A DNA stretch of 47,315 bases from an uncultured Ignavibacteriales bacterium (GCA_947311785.1 CAMZLW010000019.1:1-47315), one strand, 5' to 3'. Positions 1-10,053 are shown, counted from the stretch's first letter. Numbers and translations are program-made. Notes: generated from the sequence alone by a model not told the origin.

Positions 1-127
1 TATGTCCCAAGGTTTTTGTATTTTTAATCATCTGAAAAGTGGTGTTTGTTTGCAATATTTTTCTTTTTAACTATCTAAAAATAAGCATCTTACACCTCTT
101 TTCTCCTTTTTTGTTTTAGTTTTTTAA

Positions 128-268
128 GCATATATTGAAGAAAATGAAAAAGAAAAGATTGAAATGTTTAAATCTCTTGGATATGAGCAGTTAACTGTGT
201 TGAATAACCATCTTAAAATTGCTGATGAATCATTCAGCTTATTACTTTTTAACAAGACACTTAAATAA
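128..268 (+). other. Short open stretch, possible remnant of a gene 3' end
   Basis: An open frame of about 46 codons follows an in-frame TAA and ends in TAA just before the symporter gene. Its first ATG is at 164, so a 34-residue product is possible. The translation is acidic and helical at first and then hydrophobic (it ends ...SLLLFNKTLK), which looks more like the end of a real protein than random sequence. I recognise no family. It may be a relic of a deleted or truncated upstream gene, or chance. The rest of 1-279 shows nothing else that I can support. Confidence 0.22.
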
Positions 269-279
269 AGGAAATATAT

Positions 280-2007
280 ATGGAAAATATTGGACATGGT
301 AGTCTTGGAACTGCCGATTATATTGTATTGGTAGGTTATTTTGTTCTAATGCTGGGAATTGGAATTTACTTTTACAAGTATATGAAAGGGATGAGTGATT
401 ATTTTAGTGGTGGTAATCGAATTCCCTGGTGGTTAAGCGGTGCTTCATATTATATGAGCAGTTTTAGTGTTTTCGCTTTTGTTTCATTTTCTGCCATTGC
501 ATACAAATATGGTATCTTTGGCGTTGTTTTGATGACAGATACTGTGGTGGGTGTTATTTTTAGTATGTATTTTATGGCAAATAAATGGCGGCGTGCTAGA
601 ATCAATAGTCCTGTTGAATATCTTGAAGAACGCTTCTCTCCAATGTTACGCCAAATTATATCATGGCAAGGCATTCCGCTACGGGTTATTGATGATGCCA
701 TGAAGCTAGTTGCTATTGGGCTTTTTATCTCTGCCGGATTAGGATTTAGTTTGGAACAGACTGTCCTTTGGTCAGGGTTGATTATGCTTACATATACAAT
801 GCTCGGCGGACTTTGGGCAGTAACAGTTACAGATTTTATCCAGTTTATTGTTATGGCAATTGCTGTTATAATTTTGGTTCCGCTAAGTATTAATGAATCA
901 GGAGGTTTTGTTGCAGCTTTTTCAAATATAACCCCGGATAGGCTTAATATTCTACATCCTCCGGAATATGATTGGTTTTACTTTTTAACAAATTTTGTTT
1001 TTGTCATTCTTGCAACAAGTAGTGTAAGTTGGTCTTTAATTCAACGTTTCTATTCTGTTCCTAATGAACGTGAAACTAGAAAATTAGGATGGTTTGTTGT
1101 AGTTCTATTTTTAATTGGGGCTCCGTTAATAATGCTACCTGCATTTTTAGCACCTAATTTTTTAACTCTTGCACCTGAGCAGGATGGAATGATATATGCA
1201 CTTATTACTGTTAAACTACTTCCAACAGGGTTAATAGGTTTGGTAATTGCTGCAATGTTTGCCGCTACAATGTCTATGCTAAGTAGTGATTATAATGTAG
1301 CTGCTAATGTATTAACCAACGATGTTTATTTACGGCACATAAATAAAAACGCTTCGCAAAAGCAATTGGTTTTTGTAGGAAGGCTTATGACTATTATTGT
1401 AGGTCTTGTAAGTCTTGGAATTGCCTTTTTTATGTTGGAACTTGGTGGAGAGGGGTTATTTAGAGGTATGATGCAATTGTTCGGAATATTTACCGCACCT
1501 GTTGCAATCCCAATGATTTTTGGAATACTAACTAAAAAAGTATCTAAAAATGGAGCTGTATTATCTTTCTTCATAAGTTTTTCCCTAGGCATTATTCTGT
1601 TTTTTGCTCTGCCTGATACGGTATTGCTTGGAGCAAGTGAAATTAAAAGAGAAGTCTTTCTTATTTGGGGTACTCTGGTAACTTCAATTATTACAATATT
1701 GGTGGGAAGTAAAATATATCCTGCAGATGAAGAAGAACGTAAACGAGTTGACAACTTTATGAAACGACTGGAAACTCCAATTGGTGAATTGGAAGAAGAT
1801 AACTTAACCAAAGAAGAGAGTGGAAGTGTTGCCATGTCTCCATTTAGAGTTGTTTCAGTTTCAATTATATTTATTGGGCTATTACTACTCAATATTTTAT
1901 TCTTCATCCCGGTTGGTATTGCATTTTATATGAACTTTGTTCTAGGTGTTTTGCTTATTCTCGTTGGTGTAATTGGAGTTATTAAAACAGGGAAACCAAA
2001 AGAATAA
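280..2007 (+). CDS. Sodium:solute symporter family (SSS) transporter
   Basis: This is an inner-membrane permease of the sodium/solute symporter family, which couples solute uptake to the Na+ gradient. At 575 residues and with about 13-14 hydrophobic segments it has the usual SSS size. The N-terminal part matches the family pattern: a first membrane helix near 13-33, then a DYF-x-GG motif followed by PWW near residues 40-51, and an A-x-S-SF-type helix after it. A charged cytoplasmic stretch near 480-515 precedes the last two helices. An AAGGA-like ribosome site lies about 8 bases before the ATG. It heads a same-strand run of sugar and amino-sugar enzymes, so its cargo is probably the sugar, amino sugar or sugar acid they degrade. 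SSS members also carry sialic acid, nucleosides or amino acids, and the substrate cannot be read from sequence. Confidence 0.9.
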   Translation: MENIGHGSLGTADYIVLVGYFVLMLGIGIYFYKYMKGMSDYFSGGNRIPWWLSGASYYMSSFSVFAFVSFSAIAYKYGIFGVVLMTDTVVGVIFSMYFMANKWRRARINSPVEYLEERFSPMLRQIISWQGIPLRVIDDAMKLVAIGLFISAGLGFSLEQTVLWSGLIMLTYTMLGGLWAVTVTDFIQFIVMAIAVIILVPLSINESGGFVAAFSNITPDRLNILHPPEYDWFYFLTNFVFVILATSSVSWSLIQRFYSVPNERETRKLGWFVVVLFLIGAPLIMLPAFLAPNFLTLAPEQDGMIYALITVKLLPTGLIGLVIAAMFAATMSMLSSDYNVAANVLTNDVYLRHINKNASQKQLVFVGRLMTIIVGLVSLGIAFFMLELGGEGLFRGMMQLFGIFTAPVAIPMIFGILTKKVSKNGAVLSFFISFSLGIILFFALPDTVLLGASEIKREVFLIWGTLVTSIITILVGSKIYPADEEERKRVDNFMKRLETPIGELEEDNLTKEESGSVAMSPFRVVSVSIIFIGLLLLNILFFIPVGIAFYMNFVLGVLLILVGVIGVIKTGKPKE

Positions 2008-2048
2008 TGATTTCGGGAAATAATGTTTTTAATTTTTGAGGTAATTTA

Positions 2049-3194
2049 ATGGTTGTTAAAGGAAATAATTATAAAGATGGTAAGCCTATCCAAGTTGTAA
2101 TTAAGGATGGGAAAATAGATAATATATTAGAAGCAAAATCTCATGAAGATGATGAAATAATAATTGCCCCGGGTTTTATTGATAATCAGGTAAACGGTTA
2201 TAACGGCACTAATTTTATGGGGAATGAGCTTACCGTAAAAAAAGTAAAAAAAACTGTGGCTGATTTTTGGCAGCAGGGTATTACTACTCTTTTTCCTACA
2301 TTTATTACAAGTGAGCATTCGCAATTAATTGAAAACTTAAAAATATTTGTTGAAGCTCAAAAAAATTCATTAATCAATGCGTCTGTTCCAGGATTTCATT
2401 TGGAAGGTCCTTACATCTCTCCGGTTGACGGATACCGCGGTGCTCATCCTATTGAACATGTTCGCTTGCCTAACTGGAGCGAATTTCAACAATATATTGA
2501 AGCTGCAAACAATAAAATAATTCAAATAACATTGGCACCCGAAGTTGAGGGAGCAATTCCGTTTATTAAAAAATGTGTTGAAAGCGGTATTGTTGTTGCA
2601 CTTGGGCATCATAACGGTACGGCTGAGGATATTAAAAAAGCTACGGATGCCGGTGCAATTTTATCTACTCATCTTGGCAACGGCTGTGCAAGAAATATTG
2701 ACCGTGCATATAATCCCCTTTGGGCTCAACTGGCAGAAGATAGATTAAAGGCTCAATTAATTTGCGACGGATTTCATTTGGAACCTGAACAAGTTAAAAC
2801 ATTCTATAAAACTAAAGGGAAAGATAATATTATTCTTACTTCCGATATTGTTCACATTGCTGGATTGCCACCCGGCATTTATGAGTTTTTCGGTGAGAAG
2901 ATAGAAATGACTTCCGAAGGAATGGTTGTAAATCCTAAAACAAAAACCTTTGCAGGTGCAGGGCTTCCGCTTCTTGTGGGTATTAGAAACGTGATGAAAT
3001 TTACAAATTGCTCGCTTGCCGAAGCTGTAAATATGGTAACGGTTAATTATACAAAATTATTCCCATTGTCCGATAGAGGCAAATTGTTGGAAGGGAAGCG
3101 TGCCGATTTAGTCTTATTCAAAATTAAAGATGATAAAATTGAAATTCATAAAACTATTGTGAACGGAAAAGTTGTTTATTTAAAAGAAAATTAA
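2049..3194 (+). CDS. nagA: N-acetylglucosamine-6-phosphate deacetylase-like amidohydrolase
   Basis: The NagA family removes the acetyl group from N-acetylamino-sugar phosphates in the cytoplasm, using an amidohydrolase TIM barrel. At 381 residues the length is typical. Visible motifs are GFID followed by Q47-V-N49 (the E. coli-type Q-x-N in place of the H-x-H of two-metal enzymes), HLEGP with metal ligand E119, GHHNGT and THLGNG carrying the two metal histidines, DGFHL, and TSD with the catalytic Asp near residue 273. This pattern indicates a single-metal enzyme. A GAGG site lies before the ATG, and the gene follows the symporter by 41 bp. No GlcNAc kinase, PTS or nagB lies nearby, so the true substrate may be another N-acylated amino sugar. 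The family call is firm and the substrate is not. Confidence 0.85.
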   Translation: MVVKGNNYKDGKPIQVVIKDGKIDNILEAKSHEDDEIIIAPGFIDNQVNGYNGTNFMGNELTVKKVKKTVADFWQQGITTLFPTFITSEHSQLIENLKIFVEAQKNSLINASVPGFHLEGPYISPVDGYRGAHPIEHVRLPNWSEFQQYIEAANNKIIQITLAPEVEGAIPFIKKCVESGIVVALGHHNGTAEDIKKATDAGAILSTHLGNGCARNIDRAYNPLWAQLAEDRLKAQLICDGFHLEPEQVKTFYKTKGKDNIILTSDIVHIAGLPPGIYEFFGEKIEMTSEGMVVNPKTKTFAGAGLPLLVGIRNVMKFTNCSLAEAVNMVTVNYTKLFPLSDRGKLLEGKRADLVLFKIKDDKIEIHKTIVNGKVVYLKEN

Positions 3195-3205
3195 AGAGAG
3201 AAAAA

Positions 3206-4237
3206 ATGTCAAAAAAAATACGATTTGGAATTGTCGGATCAGGTGTTATTGCTTCGTTTCATGTTCAGGCATTACAAGTAATGAAGAATGTAGAAGTAAT
3301 TCAAATATGCGATATAAAAGAAGAACGTGCAAAGGAATACGGAGAAAAATTTAACATTGCCTGGACTACTAATTACGATGAAATGCTTGCAAATAATAAC
3401 ATTGATATTATTGATATTGTAGTTCCTTCCGGTCTGCATGCAGATTTGGGTATAAAAGCAGCCCAAGCAGCAAAGCATGTTATAGTTGAAAAACCAATTG
3501 ATGTAACACTAGAAAAAGCGGATGCACTAATTGATGCTTGCAACAAATCTGATGTAACATTAGCAGTTATTAGTCAAATGCGATATTTCGATTCTGTTCT
3601 TAAAATGTATGATATTATTAATTCAGGCAAATTAGGTAAAATATTACAAGGAGATGCTTACATAAAATGGTTTCGCTCAAACGAGTACTATGCTTCCGGA
3701 GGATGGCGAGGTACAAAAAAATTAGATGGCGGAGGAGCTTTTATGAATCAAGGAGTTCACTTTGTCGATTTACTCCTTTCTGTAATGGGTAATGTAAAAA
3801 CAGTTACGGGAAGAGTAAAAACTGCTGCACGTGATATTGAAGTTGAAGATATTGGAATGGCTATGCTGGAATTTGATTCAGGTGCGTATGGAATTATTCA
3901 AGCATCAACAGCAATTTATCCTGGCTTTCCTGCACGCTTGGAAATAAACGGTACTAAAGGAACACTTATTTTTGAAGGTGATGATATTAAACTTGTTGAT
4001 ATTGAAGGTGAAGAAATCTATAGCAAAGACGATAGCAAAACCGACGGTGCTTCCGATCCTTTGGATATTGAATATGTTCCTTACATCCGTGAGTTTGAAG
4101 ATGTAATAAATGCTATTGAAGAAAAACGGCAACCAATAGTAAGCGGACAAGAGGCACGAAAAGCGTTGGAAGTAATTTTAGCTATTTATAAATCATCCGA
4201 AATTGGTAAAAGTGTTAAGCTACCATTTGAGATATAA
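3206..4237 (+). CDS. Gfo/Idh/MocA family NAD(P)-dependent oxidoreductase (first of three)
   Basis: This is a sugar or cyclitol dehydrogenase of the Gfo/Idh/MocA family, cytosolic, with an N-terminal Rossmann fold and a C-terminal alpha/beta substrate domain. A G-x-G-x-x-A nucleotide loop sits at residues 8-16, the family EKP motif at 95-97 (the lysine is catalytic in characterised members), and a GG-x-F-x-N-x-G-x-H segment follows near 173-184. At 343 residues the length is standard. It starts 12 bp after the deacetylase with a purine-rich ribosome site, so the two are probably co-transcribed. A plausible role is oxidation or epimerisation of the deacylated sugar, but the family covers too many substrates to name one. 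Confidence 0.88.
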   Translation: MSKKIRFGIVGSGVIASFHVQALQVMKNVEVIQICDIKEERAKEYGEKFNIAWTTNYDEMLANNNIDIIDIVVPSGLHADLGIKAAQAAKHVIVEKPIDVTLEKADALIDACNKSDVTLAVISQMRYFDSVLKMYDIINSGKLGKILQGDAYIKWFRSNEYYASGGWRGTKKLDGGGAFMNQGVHFVDLLLSVMGNVKTVTGRVKTAARDIEVEDIGMAMLEFDSGAYGIIQASTAIYPGFPARLEINGTKGTLIFEGDDIKLVDIEGEEIYSKDDSKTDGASDPLDIEYVPYIREFEDVINAIEEKRQPIVSGQEARKALEVILAIYKSSEIGKSVKLPFEI

Positions 4238-4353
4238 TAAACCCAATTTGTAGTTAGTATGCAAAAGATATTTACGGTTAGAATGGATAGAATTTTTTAT
4301 GCATGTCTGGTGGATAAATCTAAATAAATAAACTGAAGGCATTACAAAAGAGA

Positions 4354-4938
4354 ATGGAACAAAATAGAATTGTTTTTTTTGGTGATTCAATAACTGAACA
4401 GTGGAAAGAAATTGTCCCTAATTATTTTTCTAAAAATAAATATATTAATCGAGGAATTGGCGGACAAACAACATCACAAATGTTACTTAGGTTTAGAAGT
4501 GATGTAATTAATATTAAACCAACCATTGTTCATATATTAGCAGGAACAAATGATATAGCTGAAAACACAGGTCCAATTACATTGGAAGGAATAATGGGTA
4601 ATATTATTTCTATGGTGGAACTTGCGGAAGTAAACAAAATCAAAGTAATTCTCGCTTCGGTTTTACCGGCTTTTAATTATCCTTGGATAGAAAGTATTAA
4701 ACCGGCTGAAACAATTATAGAATTAAATAAAATGATAAAAGATTATTCCGATAAAAAAAATATTTCATATATTGATTATCATTCTCAAATGGTAGATGAA
4801 AATAAAGGTATGCGTAAGCAATATACTACCGATGGAGTTCATGTAAGTATTAAAGGCTACAACGAAGTGATGATTCCGCTGGCGGAAAACACATTAAAAA
4901 TTCTATTGGAGAGATTAAAAATAAATGGATGTTATTGA
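4354..4938 (+). CDS. SGNH/GDSL-family esterase (acylhydrolase)
   Basis: This is a serine esterase of the SGNH hydrolase fold. All four signature blocks are visible: FFGDSIT near residues 8-14 with the nucleophile Ser, the block II glycine in RGIGGQTT, G-T-N-D (block III) near 64-67, and D-G-V-H (block V) holding the Asp-His pair near 160-163. At 194 residues, without a signal peptide, it resembles cytosolic lipase/acetylesterase members such as PAF-acetylhydrolase-type or rhamnogalacturonan acetylesterase-like enzymes. It follows a 116-bp gap without a clear promoter and overlaps the next gene by 14 bp, so the two are likely translationally coupled. In this setting O-deacetylation of an imported sugar is a reasonable guess. 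Confidence 0.85.
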   Translation: MEQNRIVFFGDSITEQWKEIVPNYFSKNKYINRGIGGQTTSQMLLRFRSDVINIKPTIVHILAGTNDIAENTGPITLEGIMGNIISMVELAEVNKIKVILASVLPAFNYPWIESIKPAETIIELNKMIKDYSDKKNISYIDYHSQMVDENKGMRKQYTTDGVHVSIKGYNEVMIPLAENTLKILLERLKINGCY

Positions 4939-6031
4939 ATTAGCTCAAAAATTAATACGGTTTAACACCATAAATCCTCCGGGTAACGAAAAAGAAATTG
5001 CCGAATTTTGTGGAAAGATTTTAAGTGATAATAATTTTAATGTTCGGTATTATAAGTATAAAGAAAACCGAGTTAATGTAATAGCGGAAATTGGAGTTAC
5101 AAAAAATTCTTATCCCATTGTTCTAAGTGGTCATTTGGATGTTGTTCCGTTAGGGCAAAAAAAATGGAGTGTTGAACCGTTTGCCGGAAAAATTATAGAC
5201 GGTAAATTGTATGGTAGAGGTTCCGCCGATATGAAAGGAGGCGTTGCTGCAATTATTTCGGCAGCAATTAAAAGTGCCAAAACATCACTGCCCAAAGATG
5301 GTATAAGAATTATCCTTTCTGCAAGCGAAGAAGATGGCTGCAAAGGTATTTCGCATCTTGCAAATTCCGATGCCGAGTTTGGAAATGCCGGAGGAATAAT
5401 TGTTGCCGAACCGACAAATAATCTTCCTATCTGTGCTCACAAAGGAGCATTGTATATGTGGGTAAAAACTTTTGGTGTAACGGCACATTCCTCTATGCCC
5501 GAAAAAGGTATTAACGCTATTTATAAAGCAGCGCGTGCTATTACAAAAATTGAAGAATTTAATTTTAATGTGAAAAACGATAATGTACTTGGTTTGCCTA
5601 CAATAAATGTTGGAGTTATTAAGGGTGGATTAAATCTAAACTCTGTTCCCGATAATGCAAGTTTTTCAATTGATATACGTTCAACAAGAAATATAAACCA
5701 TCAAATAATAGTTAAAGAATTACAAACTTTACTGGGTAATGATTTTACAATAGAAGTCTTGGTTGATAAAAATCCGGTGTTTACAGATGAAGAAAATTCT
5801 TTTGTAAAAATGGTTGATAGAATTTGTAATATTAATCGAAATAATAATGAAGTTCCCAAAGCATTACCCTATTTTACAGATTCTTCCGTTTTGCAAGAAA
5901 AATATAAAGGTACTCCAACAATTATCTTTGGTCCGGGCGAACCTAAAATGGCTCATCAAACAGATGAGTATTGTAAGATTGAATCATTAAAAAAAGCTGA
6001 AAAAGATTTTTATAAAATAATTACGGAATAA
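4925..6031 (+). CDS. M20-family metallopeptidase / N-acyl deacylase (ArgE/DapE/ACY1 type)
   Basis: This is a two-zinc M20 hydrolase that cleaves amide bonds, such as N-acetyl- or N-succinyl-amino acids or small peptides, in the cytoplasm. Metal and catalytic residues are in place: H70-x-D72 in SGHLDVVP, the bridging D102 in GRGSADMKGG, the E135-E136 pair in ASEED, E162 in AEPTN, and a C-terminal H344 before Q-T-D-E. The dimerisation domain spans roughly 175-290 and includes A-H-S-S-M-P. At 368 residues it has the usual length. The start overlaps the end of the esterase gene by 14 bp. It could be ArgE, DapE or a dedicated deacylase of this locus. The absence of arginine or lysine genes favours the last. 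Confidence 0.85.
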   Translation: MDVIELAQKLIRFNTINPPGNEKEIAEFCGKILSDNNFNVRYYKYKENRVNVIAEIGVTKNSYPIVLSGHLDVVPLGQKKWSVEPFAGKIIDGKLYGRGSADMKGGVAAIISAAIKSAKTSLPKDGIRIILSASEEDGCKGISHLANSDAEFGNAGGIIVAEPTNNLPICAHKGALYMWVKTFGVTAHSSMPEKGINAIYKAARAITKIEEFNFNVKNDNVLGLPTINVGVIKGGLNLNSVPDNASFSIDIRSTRNINHQIIVKELQTLLGNDFTIEVLVDKNPVFTDEENSFVKMVDRICNINRNNNEVPKALPYFTDSSVLQEKYKGTPTIIFGPGEPKMAHQTDEYCKIESLKKAEKDFYKIITE

Positions 6032-6033
6032 AA

Positions 6034-7095
6034 ATGTTTACTAAACGAAAAGAACAAAACTATCTAAAACCAAATCCTAAAACTATTGGACTTGATTATA
6101 CTTTTGATGAATTTAACGGAATGCCCTATCGCCGATTAGGAAATTCAGGGTTACGTATCTCTAATGTAGGTTTGGGTACATGGAAATTTGGAATACCGGA
6201 AACCGGAGATGGTGCTAGAGTAAACAAAGAGACGGGATTACAAATACTTGATAAAGCATTGGTAGAGGGCGTTACATTTTGGGATACCGCAAACAGGTAT
6301 AATAATTCAAGCGGTAACTCGGAACGTGTAATAGGAGAGTGGATAAAAGCTAATTCTGGAATGCGAAACTCTGTTGTAGTAGCTACAAAATTATTTGGTG
6401 CAACAGACGGAGCTACACCAAATCATTGCGGTTTATCAAGGACAAATATTTTAGAATCAACTTATGCTTCACTTGAACGCTTGCAAACAGATTATATCGA
6501 TTTAATGTTTTTTCATGCTTATGAAGATGATACTCCGGTTGAAGAAAGCCTTATGGCTATTGAGGATTTGATTTCTCAAGATTTAATACGCTACTTTGGT
6601 GTTTCTAATTTTACTGTTGAAAATATTGAACTTTATAAAAAATATTCCGATTTATTTAAGCGTTCAAAAATTAAAGCAGTACAAAACAGATATGATATTT
6701 TACACAAAGAATCTGGAGATTACCAAGGTGTATTAGAATATTGTGTAGAAAATAAAATTTCATTTATTCCTTGGGGTCCGCTTCGTCAGGGATTATTAAC
6801 GGAACGTTATCTCGATAAAACAAAAATAGGAAAGGGCGATAGACTTTTTGACGAGAACGTGTTAGATAGTGAACTAACACCGGAAATTGTGAACAAACTA
6901 AAACATCTTGCAGATATTGCTCATAAATATGATATGACTTTACAAACACAAACTATTGCATATATGTTAACACTTCAGGGAATGGGTTCAATAATAGTTG
7001 CAAGTTCAACACCTGAACAATTAAAAGAAAATGCAAAAGGTGGTAAAACAAAACTTAAAGAAGAGCAAATTAAAGAAATTGAAAAACTTCTGTAA
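6034..7095 (+). CDS. Aldo/keto reductase
   Basis: This is an NADPH-dependent aldo/keto reductase with a TIM-barrel fold. The full catalytic tetrad is visible: D84 in F-W-D-T-A-N-R-Y, Y89, K119 in V-A-T-K, and H161 in M-F-F-H-A. The C-terminal cofactor segment includes IIVASSTPEQL near 322-332. At 353 residues, with a 30-residue N-terminal extension before Y-R-R-L-G-N-S-G, it resembles the Kv-beta/YghZ-like subgroup. It begins 2 bp after the M20 gene, so it almost certainly shares a transcript. It probably reduces or oxidises a sugar aldehyde or ketone in this pathway. The substrate is unknown. Confidence 0.88.
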   Translation: MFTKRKEQNYLKPNPKTIGLDYTFDEFNGMPYRRLGNSGLRISNVGLGTWKFGIPETGDGARVNKETGLQILDKALVEGVTFWDTANRYNNSSGNSERVIGEWIKANSGMRNSVVVATKLFGATDGATPNHCGLSRTNILESTYASLERLQTDYIDLMFFHAYEDDTPVEESLMAIEDLISQDLIRYFGVSNFTVENIELYKKYSDLFKRSKIKAVQNRYDILHKESGDYQGVLEYCVENKISFIPWGPLRQGLLTERYLDKTKIGKGDRLFDENVLDSELTPEIVNKLKHLADIAHKYDMTLQTQTIAYMLTLQGMGSIIVASSTPEQLKENAKGGKTKLKEEQIKEIEKLL

Positions 7096-7151
7096 AAAAG
7101 AGTTATAATTGCCGAGCAAATTTTTTTAATTACGTATTAAACTTTTAGCTT

Positions 7152-8060
7152 ATGCAAAACAAAAACTCAATTATTGCTCTTATGTTATCGGTCTTTAGTT
7201 CTTCTACAGTTCCGTTATTTTTAAAATATTTTACTCCATATTTAGATGCTTGGACAGTTAACGGATACCGTTATACTGTGGTTTTTTTAGTAATGCTTCC
7301 CGTTGTAATATATTTTTATCATAACAATAAATATTCAAAGCATCTTTGGAAGGTTGCGTTAATACCTGCTTTTTTTAATTTTACACAACAAATAGCTTGG
7401 GCTTGGTCTCCATATTTTATTGACCCTGGGTTAATTGGATTCCTAATAAAAGGAACGGTTATTTGGTCTATTGCCGGTTCATTTATTATTTTCGTTGACG
7501 AACGCCATTTAATGAAAAGTAAAATGTTCTGGTTTGGGTTGTTTGTTGCAATTATGGGCTTTGTAGGACTCAGTTATTATGGAAATAATATTTCATTATC
7601 AGGTACCTTTTTCGGAGTTATCCTTGTCCTTATCAGCAGTTTATTTATGGCATCTTACGGCTTGGCAGTAAAAAAATATTTTAACGAAACAAATGCAATT
7701 GTCTCTTTTTCCATTATTGCGTTTTACACTGCAATTGGAACAATATCATTGATGTTTATATTAGGTGAACCATCAAAAATAAATGAAATTCCAATAAATA
7801 TTTTATTACTAATAGCTGTTTCTGCATTTATAGGTATTAATGTTGCTCATGTTTTATTTTATGTAGCATTGCGCCATATTGGGGTTACAATTTCATATAG
7901 TGTAAGTCTCTTCTCAGCTTTTTTTACTGCAATATTATCATACTTGCTATACGGAGAAAAACTTTCACTCTTTCAATGGATTGCCGGAACATTAATAATT
8001 GTTGGAGGTATTATTACAATTTGGGCAAAAAACAGAAAACCGAGTATTTTATTAAAATAA
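7152..8060 (+). CDS. EamA/DMT-family permease
   Basis: This is an inner-membrane transporter of the drug/metabolite transporter superfamily with ten predicted helices in two EamA repeats (roughly residues 8-135 and 150-290). At 302 residues it is typical. The second repeat ends in a short basic tail after I-I-V-G-G-I-I-T-I-W. Such proteins move small metabolites, often as exporters. There is no strong ribosome site before the ATG, and the 56-bp gap contains no obvious terminator, so it may read through from the aldo/keto reductase. Its role may be export of a by-product or a second uptake route. Confidence 0.85.
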   Translation: MQNKNSIIALMLSVFSSSTVPLFLKYFTPYLDAWTVNGYRYTVVFLVMLPVVIYFYHNNKYSKHLWKVALIPAFFNFTQQIAWAWSPYFIDPGLIGFLIKGTVIWSIAGSFIIFVDERHLMKSKMFWFGLFVAIMGFVGLSYYGNNISLSGTFFGVILVLISSLFMASYGLAVKKYFNETNAIVSFSIIAFYTAIGTISLMFILGEPSKINEIPINILLLIAVSAFIGINVAHVLFYVALRHIGVTISYSVSLFSAFFTAILSYLLYGEKLSLFQWIAGTLIIVGGIITIWAKNRKPSILLK

Positions 8061-8116
8061 ATTAGATCATAAAAAATTAAATTTTAAAGTATTATCAGTA
8101 ATAAAAAAGAGAAACC

Positions 8117-10006
8117 ATGAAATTAAAATTATTTTTTGTAGTTGCAATTCTATCGTTGCTGGAAATAAGTACGGCATTTGCTCAAACGGATATTGTTAAA
8201 AAACTTGATTCCATAGCAGTAATTGAGCAAAAGGTTATGGTGCCGATGCGTGACGGAATAAGATTAGCAACGGATATTTATCGCCCCAAAACAGATGAGC
8301 CTGTTCCAATCATTTTTGTACGTACACCTTACAATATAAATGCTTGGCGAGGAGGTGAATTTAAAGAGGAAAGATATCTTGAAGCTTACGAAGCTGTAAA
8401 AAGAGGTTATGCCTACGTACTCCAAAACGAAAGGGGTAAATTTTTCTCGGAAGGTAAATGGGAAATACTCGGAACTCCGCTTACCGATGGATTAGATGCA
8501 TTAACATGGTTATCGAAGCAAAAGTGGTCAAACGGAAATGTAGGGTTGTTTGGGTGTTCCTCTTCTGCCGAATGGCAAATGGCAATTGCCGCAAAAGGGC
8601 ATCCTGCACTTAAAACAATTGTCCCCATGAGTTACGGTGCAGGTGTGGGTCGCGTTGGTAAATTTTATGAGCAAGGTAACTTATACCGAGGCGGAGCTAT
8701 TCAATTATTTTATTCCAGATGGCTTTATTATAACGAAAATGATGTTGCCCGTCCTACATTTCCCTCTAATTTATCGCAGGAAGATTTAGTACGAATATCG
8801 CGCTCTTTCGATTTAGCTCCGCATCGTCCTGATGTTAATTGGGAACAGGCGTACAAATATTTACCTGTTGCCGATATTATAAAAAGTGTTGATGGACCGA
8901 AGGGAATTTATGATGAACTTGTTAGACGCAAGCCAAACGATTCCAAATGGTACAAAGATGGACTTTATCATGATGATATGTCGTTCAAAACTCCAAGTAT
9001 GTGGTTTGTTACTTGGTACGATATTTCAACCGGACCAAATTTGGCTACATTTAATCATGTAAGAAAAACTGCACCTAAAGAAATTGCTGATAATCAATTT
9101 CTTGTTATTGCCCCAACACTTCATTGCAGATACGAACTTGCTACAGAGGAAACAATTGTTGGACAACGCAATATTGGTGATGCACGGTTAGATTATAAAG
9201 GTTTAATATACGGTTGGTTTGATTATTGGTTAAAGGGAAAGAAAAATAATATAACAAAAACAACTCCAAGAGTTCAATACTATACAATGGGAGCCAATAA
9301 GTGGAATGTATCGGAAACTTGGCCTCCGAAAGAGGTAACAATTGTAAATTATTATTTGCAAAGTAACGGTAATGCCAATAGTATTAACGGAGACGGAAAA
9401 CTTTTAACCAAAACATCCGAAAAAGATTTACCTGATTCTTTTGTTTATGACCCTGAGCATCCAATACCTACCATAGGTGGAAATTTTTGTTGTATGGGTG
9501 AATCGGTTGAAGGAGGTGCTTTTGACCAAAGTACTAACGAAATTCGTAACGATATTCTTGTTTACTCTTCCGAAAAACTTAAAGACGGAGTTGAAATAAC
9601 AGGCACAATTGAACCTGTTATTTATCTTTCTTCGGATGTTAAGGATACCGATATAACGGTTAAGCTCATTGATGTTTACCCTGACGGCACAGCCTATAAC
9701 CTTGATGAAACAACTCAACGCGTGCGTTATCGTGAAGGGTACGATAAAGAAGTATTTATGGAGCAAGGTAATGTTTATAAAGTTCAGGTTAGCCCAATGT
9801 CCACAAGTAATTATTTTGCCCCAGGGCATCGTATTAGGATAGAAATATCAAGCAGTAATTTCCCAAGGTTTGACCGAAACTTAAACACAGGTGGAAACAA
9901 CTTTGATGAAAACAAATGGATTGTAGCACACAACACTATTCATCATTCTATAAAATATCCTTCACATATAAAATTTCCCGTGATGATTAAAACAGAAAAC
10001 GATTAG
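8117..10006 (+). CDS. Secreted CocE/NonD-family (S15-like) alpha/beta hydrolase
   Basis: This is an extracytoplasmic serine hydrolase related to cocaine esterase, alpha-amino-acid ester hydrolase and X-Pro dipeptidyl peptidases. A Sec signal peptide is clear, with likely cleavage after STAFA near residue 22. The nucleophile is S148 in G-C-S-S-S-A, the form this subgroup uses in place of G-x-S-Y-x-G. The likely acid lies in the W-Y-D segment near residue 299, and the likely base is the His of P-T-L-H-C near 336. The C-terminal half is the jelly-roll domain, with the family hallmark [14 protein letters not shown] near 574-587. At 629 residues it is full length. It sits between a permease and another secreted enzyme, so it probably removes ester- or amide-linked groups from the polymer or glycoconjugate used by this locus. 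Confidence 0.88.
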   Translation: MKLKLFFVVAILSLLEISTAFAQTDIVKKLDSIAVIEQKVMVPMRDGIRLATDIYRPKTDEPVPIIFVRTPYNINAWRGGEFKEERYLEAYEAVKRGYAYVLQNERGKFFSEGKWEILGTPLTDGLDALTWLSKQKWSNGNVGLFGCSSSAEWQMAIAAKGHPALKTIVPMSYGAGVGRVGKFYEQGNLYRGGAIQLFYSRWLYYNENDVARPTFPSNLSQEDLVRISRSFDLAPHRPDVNWEQAYKYLPVADIIKSVDGPKGIYDELVRRKPNDSKWYKDGLYHDDMSFKTPSMWFVTWYDISTGPNLATFNHVRKTAPKEIADNQFLVIAPTLHCRYELATEETIVGQRNIGDARLDYKGLIYGWFDYWLKGKKNNITKTTPRVQYYTMGANKWNVSETWPPKEVTIVNYYLQSNGNANSINGDGKLLTKTSEKDLPDSFVYDPEHPIPTIGGNFCCMGESVEGGAFDQSTNEIRNDILVYSSEKLKDGVEITGTIEPVIYLSSDVKDTDITVKLIDVYPDGTAYNLDETTQRVRYREGYDKEVFMEQGNVYKVQVSPMSTSNYFAPGHRIRIEISSSNFPRFDRNLNTGGNNFDENKWIVAHNTIHHSIKYPSHIKFPVMIKTEND

Positions 10007-10053
10007 CAGATTGCAATGTTATGTAAATATACTACATATACTTTGAGGACTTT

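Noticed and set aside
1326-1907. 193-codon open frame on the - strand inside the symporter gene
   Set aside because: It is antisense to a well-supported membrane protein, has Ser/Ile-rich unstructured translation, and lacks a ribosome site or family resemblance.
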